NCBI GenBank assembly: GCA_032718475.1
Contig: JAUCBJ010005672.1
Location: forward strand, 1 to 44,981
Direction of reading: 5' to 3'
Length of the DNA: 44,981 nucleotides
DNA from: Nemertoderma westbladi
Taxonomy: Eukaryota > Xenacoelomorpha > Nemertodermatida > Nemertodermatidae
The first letter of the stretch is position 1, and each line of letters opens with the position of its first letter. Positions 37,790-44,981 of this stretch are shown here, piece by piece. The notes below the pieces were generated by a model. The model did no database searches and was not told where the DNA came from. It was given only the letters and a program-made list of their open reading frames with translations. Both the position numbers and the translations under genes were made by a program.

Positions 37790-40700
37790 GGACTATCGTC
37801 CCCAACACCCCCACTTCTTTTCTTGGGGGCTATCGTCCCCAACACCCCCACTTCTTTTCTTGGGGGCTATCGTCCCCAACACCCCCACTTCTTTTCTTGG
37901 GGGCTATCGTCCCCAACACACTCACTTCTTTTCTTGGGGGCTATCGTCCCCAACACCCCCACTTCTTTTCTTGGGGGCTATCGTCCCCAACACCCCCACT
38001 TCTTTTCTTGGGGGCTATCGTCCCCAACACCCCCACTTCTTTTCTTGGGGGCTATCGTCCCCAACACCCCCACTTCTTTTCTTGGGGGCTATCGTCCCCA
38101 ACACCCCCACTTCTTTTCTTGGGGGCTATCGTCCCCAACACCCCCACTTCTTTTCTTGGGGGCTATCGTCCCCAACACCCCCACTTCTTTTCTTGGGGGC
38201 TATCGTCCCCAACACCCCCACTTCTTTTCTTGGGGGCTATCGTCCCCAACACCCCCACTTCTTTTCTTGGGGGCTATCGTCCCCCACACCCCCACTTCTT
38301 TTGTTGGGGGCTATCGTCCCCAACACCCCCACTTCTTTTCTTGGGGGCTATCGTCCCCAACACCCCCACTTCTTTTCTTGGGGGCTATCGTCCCCCACAC
38401 CCCCACTTCTTTTGTTGGGGGCTATCTTCTCCAACACACCCACTTATTTTCTTGGGGGCTATCGTCCCCAACACCCCCACTTGTTTTCTTGGGGGCTATC
38501 GTCCCCAACACCCCCACTTCTTTTCTTGTGGGATATCGTCCCCAACACCCCCACTTCTTTTCTTGGGGCTATCGTCCCCAACACACCCACTTCTTTTCTT
38601 CGGGGCTATCGTCCCCAACACCCCTTTTCTTTTCTTGGGGGCTATCGTCGCCAACACCCCCACTTTTTTTCTTGGGGGCTATCGTCCCCAACACCCTCAC
38701 TTCTTTTCTTGGGGGCTATCGTCCCCAACACCCCCACTTATTTTCTTGGGGGCTATCGTCCCCAACACCCCCACTTCTTTTCTTGGGGGCTATCGTCCCC
38801 AACACCCCCACTTCTTTTCTTGGGGGCTATCGTCCCCAACACCCCCACTTCTTTTCTTGGGGGCTATCGTCCCCAACACCCCCACTTCTTTTCTTGGGGG
38901 CTATCGTCCCCAACATCCCCACTTCTTTTCTTGGGGGCTATCGTCCCCAACACCCCCACTTCTTTTCTTGGGGGCTATCGTCCCCAACACCCCCACTTCT
39001 TTTCTTGGGGGCTATCGTCCCCAACACCCCCACTTCTTTTCTTGGGGGCTATCGTCCCCAACACCCCCACTTCTTTTCTTGGGGGCTATCGTCCTCAACA
39101 CCCCCACTTCTTTTCTTGGGGGCTATCGTCCCCCACACCCCCACTTCTTTTGATGGGGGCTATCTTCTCCAACACACCCACTTATTTTCTTGGGGGCTAT
39201 CGTCCCAAACACCCCCACTTGTTTTCTTGGGGGCTATCGTCCCCAACACCCCCACTTCTTTTCTTGTGGGCTATCGTCCCCAACACCCCCACTTCTTTTC
39301 TTGGGGCTATCGTCCCCAACACACCCACTTCTTTTCTTCGGGGCTATCGTCCCCAACACCCTTTTCTTTTCTTGGGGGCTATCGTCGCCAACACCCCCAC
39401 TTTTTTTCTTGGGGGCTATCGTCCCCAACACCCTCACTTCTTTTCTTGGGGGCTATCGTCCCCAACACCACCACTTATTTTCTTGGGGGCTATCGTCCCC
39501 AACACCCCCACTTCTTTTCTTGGGGGCTATCGTCCCCAACATCCCCACTTCTTTTCTTGGGGGCTATCGTCCCCAACACCCCCACTTCTTTTCTTGGGGG
39601 CTATCGTCCCCAACACCCCCACTTCTTTTCTTGGGGGTTATCGTCCCCAACACCCCCACTTCTTTTCTTGGGGGCTATCGTCCCCAACACCCTCACTTCT
39701 TTTCTTGGGGGCTATCGTCCCCAACACCCCCACTTCTTTTCTTGGGGGCTATCGTCCCCAACACCACCACTTCTTTTCTTGTGGTCTATCGTCCCCAACA
39801 CCCCCACTTCTTTTCTTGGGGGCTATCGTCCCCAACACCCCCACTTCTTTTCTTGGGGGCTATCGTCGCCAACACCCCCACTTCTTTTCTTGGGGGCTAT
39901 CGTCCCCAACACCCCCACTTCTGTTCTTGGGGGCTATCGTCCCCAACACCCCCACTTGTTTTCTTGGGGGCTATCGTCCCCAACACCCCCACTTCTTTTC
40001 TTGTGGGCTATCGTCCCCAACACACCCACTTCTTTTCTTCGGGGCTATCGTCCCCAACACCCCTTTTCTTTTCTTGGGGGCTATCGTCGCCAACACCCCC
40101 ACTTCTTTTCTTGGGGGCTATCGTCCCCAACACTCCCACTTCTTTTCTTGGGGGCTATCGTCCCCCACACCCCCACTTCTTTTGTTGGGGGCTATCGTCG
40201 CCAACACCCCCACTTTTTTTCTTGGGGGCTATCGTCCCCAACACCCTCACTTCTTTTCTTGGGGGCTATCGTCCCCAACACTCCCACTTATTTTCTTGGG
40301 GGCTATCGTCCCCAACACCCCCACTTCTTTTCTTGGGGGCTATCGTCCCCAACACCCCCACTTCTTTTCTTGGGGGCTATCGTCCCCAACACCCCCACTT
40401 CTTTTCTTGGGGGCTATCGTCCCCAACACCCCCACTTCTTTTCTTGGGGGCTATCGTCCCCAACACCCCCACTTCTTTTCTTGGGGGCTATCGTCCCCAA
40501 CACCACCACTTCTTTTCTTGTGGTCTATCGTCCCCAACACCCCCACTTCTTTTCTTCGGGGCTATCGTCCCCAACACCCCTTTTCTTTTCTTGGGGGCTA
40601 TCGTCGCCAACACCCCCACTTCTTTTCTTGGGGGCTATCGTCCCCAACACCCTCACTTCTTTTCTTGGGGGCTATCGTCCCCAACACCCCCACTTATTTT

Positions 40701-43010
40701 CTTGGGGGCTATCGTCCCCAACACCCCCACTTCTTTTCTTGGGGGCTATCGTCCCCAACACCACCACTTCTTTTCTTGTGGTCTATCGTCCCCAACACCC
40801 CCACTTCTTTTCTTGGGGCTATCGTCCCCAACACCCCCACTTCTTTTCTTGGGGGCTATCGTCGCCAACACCCCCACTTCTTTTCTTGGGGGCTATCGTC
40901 ACCAACACCCCCACTTCTTTTCTTGGGGGCTATCGTCCCCAACACCCCCACTTCTGTTCTTGGGGGCTATCGTCCCCAACACCTCCACTTCTTTTCTTGG
41001 GGGCTATCGTCCCCAACACCCCCACTTGTTTTCTTGGGGGCTATCGTCCCCAACACCCCCACTTCTTTTCTTGTGGGCTATCGTCCCCAACACCCCACTT
41101 CTTTTCTTCGGGGCTATCGTCCCCAACACCCCTTTTCTTTTCTTGGGGGCTATCGTCGCCAACACCCCCACTTCTTTTCTTGGGGGCTATCGTCCCCAAC
41201 ACCCCCACTTCTTTTCTTGGGGGCTATCGTCCCCAACACCCTCGCTTCTTTTCTTGGGGGCTATCGTCCCCAACACCCCCACTTATTTTCTTGGGGGCTA
41301 TCGTCCCCAACACCCCCACTTCTTTTCTTGGGGGCTATCGTCCCCAACACCACCACTTCTTTTCTTGTGGTCTATCGTCCCCAACACCCCCACTTCTTTT
41401 CTTGGGGGCTATCGTCCCCAACACCCCCACTTGTTTTCTTGGGGGCTATCGTCCCCAACACCCCCACTTCTTTTCTTGTGGGATATCGTCCCCAACACCC
41501 CCACTTCTTTTCTTGGGGCTATCGTCCCCAACACACCCACTTCTTTTCTTCGGGGCTATCGTCCCCAACACCCCTTTTCTTTTCTTGGGGGCTATCGTCG
41601 CCAACACCCCCACTTTTTTTCTTGGGGGCTATCGTCCCCAACACCCTCACTTCTTTTCTTGGGGGCTATCGTCCCCAACACCCCCACTTATTTTCTTGGG
41701 GGCTATCGTCCCCAACACCCCCACTTCTTTTCTTGGGGGCTATCGTCCCCAACACCCCCACTTCTTTTCTTGGGGGCTATCGTCCCCAACACCCCCACTT
41801 CTTTTGTTGGGGGCTATCGTCCCCAACACACCCACTTCTTTTCTTCGGGGCTATCGTCCCCAACACCCCTTTTCTTTTCTTGGGGGCTATCGTCGCCAAC
41901 ACCCCCACTTCTTTTCTTGGGGGCTATCGTCCCCAACACCCCCACTTCTTTTCTTGGGGGCTATCGTCCCCAACACCCCCACTTCTTTTCTTGGGGGCTA
42001 TCGTCCCCCACACCCCCACTTCTTTTGTTGGGGGCTATCGTCGCCAACACCCCCACTTTTTTTCTTGGGGGCTATCGTCCCCAACACCCTCACTTCTTTT
42101 CTTGGGGGCTATCGTCCCCAACACTCCCACTTATTTTCTTGGGGGCTATCGTCCCCAACACCACCACTTCTTTTCTTGTGGTCTATCGTCCCCAACACCC
42201 CCACTTCTTTTCTTGGGGGCTATCGTCCCCAACACCACCACTTCTTTTCTTGTGGTCTATCGTCCCCAACACCCCCACTTCTTTTCTTGGGGGCTATCGT
42301 CCCCAACACCCCCACTTCTTTTCTTGGGGGCTATCGTCGCCAACACCCCCACTTCTTTTCTTGGGGGCTATTGTCACCAACACCCCCACTTCTTTTCTTG
42401 GGGGCTATCGTCCCCAACACCCCCACTTATTTTCTTGGGGGCTATCGTCCCCAACACCACCACTTATTTTCTTGGGGGCTATCGTCCCCAACACCCCCAC
42501 TTCTTTTCTTGGGGGATATCGTCCCCAACACCACCACTTCTTTTCTTGGGGGCTATCGTCCCCAACACCCCCACTTCTTTTCTTGGGGGATATCGTCCCC
42601 AACACCCCCACTTCGTTTCTTGGGGGCTATCGTCCCCAACACCCCCACTTCTTTTCTTGGGGGCTATCGTCCCCAGCACCCCCACTTCATTTCTTGGGGG
42701 CTATCGTCCCCAACACCCCCACTTCTTTTCTTGGGGGCTATCGTCCCCAGCACCCCCACTTCATTTCTTGGGGGCTATCGTCCCCAACACCCCCACTTCT
42801 TTTCTTGGGGGCTATCGTCCCCAACACCCCCACTTCTTTTCTTGGGGGCTATCGTCCCCAGCACCCCCACTTCATTTCTTGGGGGCTATCGTCCCCAACA
42901 CCCCCACTTCTTTTCTTGGGGGCTATCGTCGCCAACACCCCCACTTCTTTTCTTGGGGGCTATCGTCCCCAACACCCCCACTTCCCACTTCTTTTCTTGG
43001 GGGCTATCGC
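37790..43010 (+). repeat. 37-bp minisatellite, about 140 units
   Basis: Units read GGGGGCTATCGTCCCC, then AACACCCCCACTTC, then TTTTCTT. Each has TTGGGG and CCCCAA flanking an 8-base loop, a 6-bp hairpin. Variants (for example a shorter ACACCCCTTTTC unit, a TTGTTGGGGG unit, a TTGTGGTCTATCG unit) recur in the same order many times, such as near 38560-38700, 39300-39440 and 41510-41650. That order shows higher-order amplification. Since 37 is 1 mod 3, three units make a 37-residue repeat that stays open in all three plus frames, giving spurious frames of up to 1744 codons. Confidence 0.97.
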
Positions 43011-43716
43011 CCCCAAACCCCGGCATTTCCCTTAGTGCCCGTGGTGTAAGGCTTTAATACCATTTTGAACTAATTAATTCATGTTTGTATCATCAGATAA
43101 TAAATTGACTAAGCCTAAAGTAGGAGCTGTATTGAATGTTAACCAAATTTATATATAAATTACTACGATATTATATAATTCAACAAAATCGTATTGAAAA
43201 TATTGCAAGTAACCAGGAAATTTAATTCATTTATCAATATGTAATGCTAAACACAGAATACATATCAACGCATGTCGATTTTTCCCTGGAGAGGTATAAT
43301 TTTGATTGAAACAATAATATTCATCATTAAATAACATTCATCGAAGAAGACTATTACCTAATAATTCCTGTAATTAAATCAATTAATTATTATTATTCCA
43401 AAATTGAATATATATAAGAATATATACAATGCGATTGAATATACGTGTGAAGATAATGTGTGAACAAATAAATGTTATCCATGAAATAACCTTGGTCGTT
43501 AGGGGGCGTACTAATTTATAGATTGGAGTGTTTTTATGAGTGCAAACATCATGTATTCTTCACACGGCTGGATTTAGCTTTAAAATAACTTAGAAGATTT
43601 TTACTTTCGTTTGACGGCCATGTGAAGAAAACGTGAGAAGAAACTTTTTTTGTGAACATAACAGGTATTAAGACACATATGATGTGATCAAAACATGCAC
43701 CATCCCCGGACCCCCC

Positions 43717-43742
43717 CACACACACACACACACACACACACA
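43717..43742 (+). repeat. (CA)n microsatellite
   Basis: Thirteen uninterrupted CA repeats directly after a run of seven C's. Confidence 0.95.
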
Positions 43743-44783
43743 GACTTTTTAAAAACGGCCATAGTATATTTATATCAGTTCACTGATGGCTCGCCATTCG
43801 TGTCTCGCCCCACAACAAAGTTTATAGTATTCTTGGGGCTTATAATATATTTACACAGGATAGAATAATCATAGAACTGGTTAACGAATTGATGTGGCCT
43901 CCCACAGTTAACAACAATAACATGGTACAAACAAAGATACTCAACGAAACAAATCCTACTTAAAATTTGCACTCTATAAATTCCTACCTAGAAATTTGCA
44001 CAGTGGCTTATAATTTACCGCCTTCCAGCTTCCACGATATCCAATAGAGCATGTCCCTTCACGGAACTCGACAAAAATACCAAGGTTAAGCAAGATCTTG
44101 TGAGTCTTCACAAAGGAAGTCGATTCCTTTCACAGAAATCAAAAATCCCTGTATTGACAACACTAGTGATCATCTAAGCGCATCCAGAAACTAAAAGACG
44201 AATCCATTCACTGAATTCAAGCTTCTAGAGTCAGGAGATAGCCGGAGTTTACTTACTTACAGTATACTACTAGTAGTGATTGCCTACAAATTTGCACTCC
44301 AGCCTTAATTCTATGAAGTACTTATCTATGAGTACCAGTTAAATAACTGGGAGCAAAAACTTGGGATAGGAGTAGCGCCCACCCCTACCCTCGGGTAGCA
44401 GCTATCGAAAGAGGAGCCTTCGGGTCGCCTCCGGCTTCGGCCGACTGTTTGCTTTTGCTTTTTTACTTATCTATAAAATATATCGTTATATATGGGTACC
44501 CTAAAAATTCAATAGAAATAAACTTACTAAAAATTAAAGTATATGAGAAAATTCGCGTATAACCAATGTAACATTATAGTTAGACATTTAAATAACAAAA
44601 ATAACATAATTTTAGTAAAGTTTTAACGATATTTATCGAATAATTCGCACTTTCAAAAAATGTAAATTTGAAAAATACTGGGTCCTACTTTCTAGCGGCA
44701 ACATCCTCCCCCTCCAAAGGGGCTACTACATCACACTGATGAAGTAGTGCCTTTTTATATCAATTTTACAGTATCAGATACCT

Positions 44784-44826
44784 CATGGAATACTAAATAT
44801 ATATTATCTATATTTAGTATTCCATG
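44784..44826. repeat. Perfect 18-bp inverted repeat
   Basis: CATGGAATACTAAATATA (44784-44801) and its complement (44809-44826) flank a 7-base loop. Pairing continues loosely outwards (AGATACC with GGATACC). It may be the centre of a foldback or MITE; the surrounding sequence gives no further clue. Confidence 0.85.
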
Positions 44827-44981
44827 GATACCTTAATGCTTAATCAAAAATAATAATAATAATAAAATAAGGAAATTCAAAACAATATCATATACCTCCA
44901 GCCACCATAAATATGTCCCTGTGTATGTATTTAATAAAGTTAGTTTGCTAATTAATTTCGCTTTCTGTACCATCCTTTAAA

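Larger units (their letters stand above)
43011..44981. other. AT-rich region, no gene recognised
   Basis: No domains, no clear exons. A (CA)n tract at 43717-43742 follows a C-run. A compact GC-rich block at about 44370-44445 (TACCCTCGGGTA; CCTCCGGCTTCGGCC) resembles the middle of the foldback at 20067. The short minus-strand frames at 43549-43737 and 43775-43972 have no supporting signal. Confidence 0.5.

Noticed and set aside
37823-43057. Very long plus-strand frames (1744, 1729 and 1281 codons)
   Set aside because: They are translations of the 37-bp minisatellite in three frames. They share the same repeated peptide and have no independent coding signal.

Overview
This is animal nuclear DNA dominated by repeats. 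Evidence: BEL/Pao retrotransposon polyproteins, tRNA-derived SINEs, a LINE tail, a gypsy-type integrase fossil, exons with canonical GT/AG splice sites, AATAAA poly(A) signals and long minisatellites. The abundance of TAGGCCTA- and GTACCGGTAC-like words and the mix of elements suggest a marine invertebrate, perhaps an echinoderm or other deuterostome. That placement is a low-confidence impression. There are no bacterial operons, rRNA genes or CRISPR arrays.

Layout. 1-2680 (minus strand): the 5' part of a BEL/Pao element cut by the window edge, with gag start, leader, candidate primer-binding site and candidate LTR. 2917-7840: a DNA transposon with partial terminal inverted repeats. It carries a broken integrase-type transposase (plus strand) and, convergent to it, a long intact ORF ending in a HECT ubiquitin-ligase-like domain (minus strand). 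Its right end is an array of near-perfect palindromes. 7960-8175: a decayed gypsy integrase fragment. 8712-18628: a large tandem duplication. Each copy holds one small exon for a predicted secreted proline-rich peptide, and the second copy has about 1.2 kb of extra DNA with a LINE 3' end and a minisatellite. 18772-20184: two small foldback/MITE-like elements.

20569-31979: a BEL/Pao element with a 3-kb leader and one uninterrupted 2539-codon gag-pol frame. All visible catalytic residues are present. It is flanked by two related LTR-like arms in inverted, not direct, orientation, and the right arm cuts off the end of the integrase. 31980-36005: a 30-bp minisatellite in two blocks. A 129-nt minus-strand exon with intact splice sites follows each block, so an exon and its intronic satellite appear to have been duplicated together. 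37790-43010: about 140 copies of a 37-bp minisatellite. 43011-44981: AT-rich sequence without a recognisable gene.

The genes do not form one pathway. Most are autonomous mobile-element genes. The only host-gene candidates are the duplicated secreted-peptide exon and the duplicated 43-codon exon. The most unusual items are the HECT-bearing transposon with its palindrome array, the inverted-LTR BEL element, the gag module present in one BEL copy and absent from the other, and the exon/minisatellite duplication.
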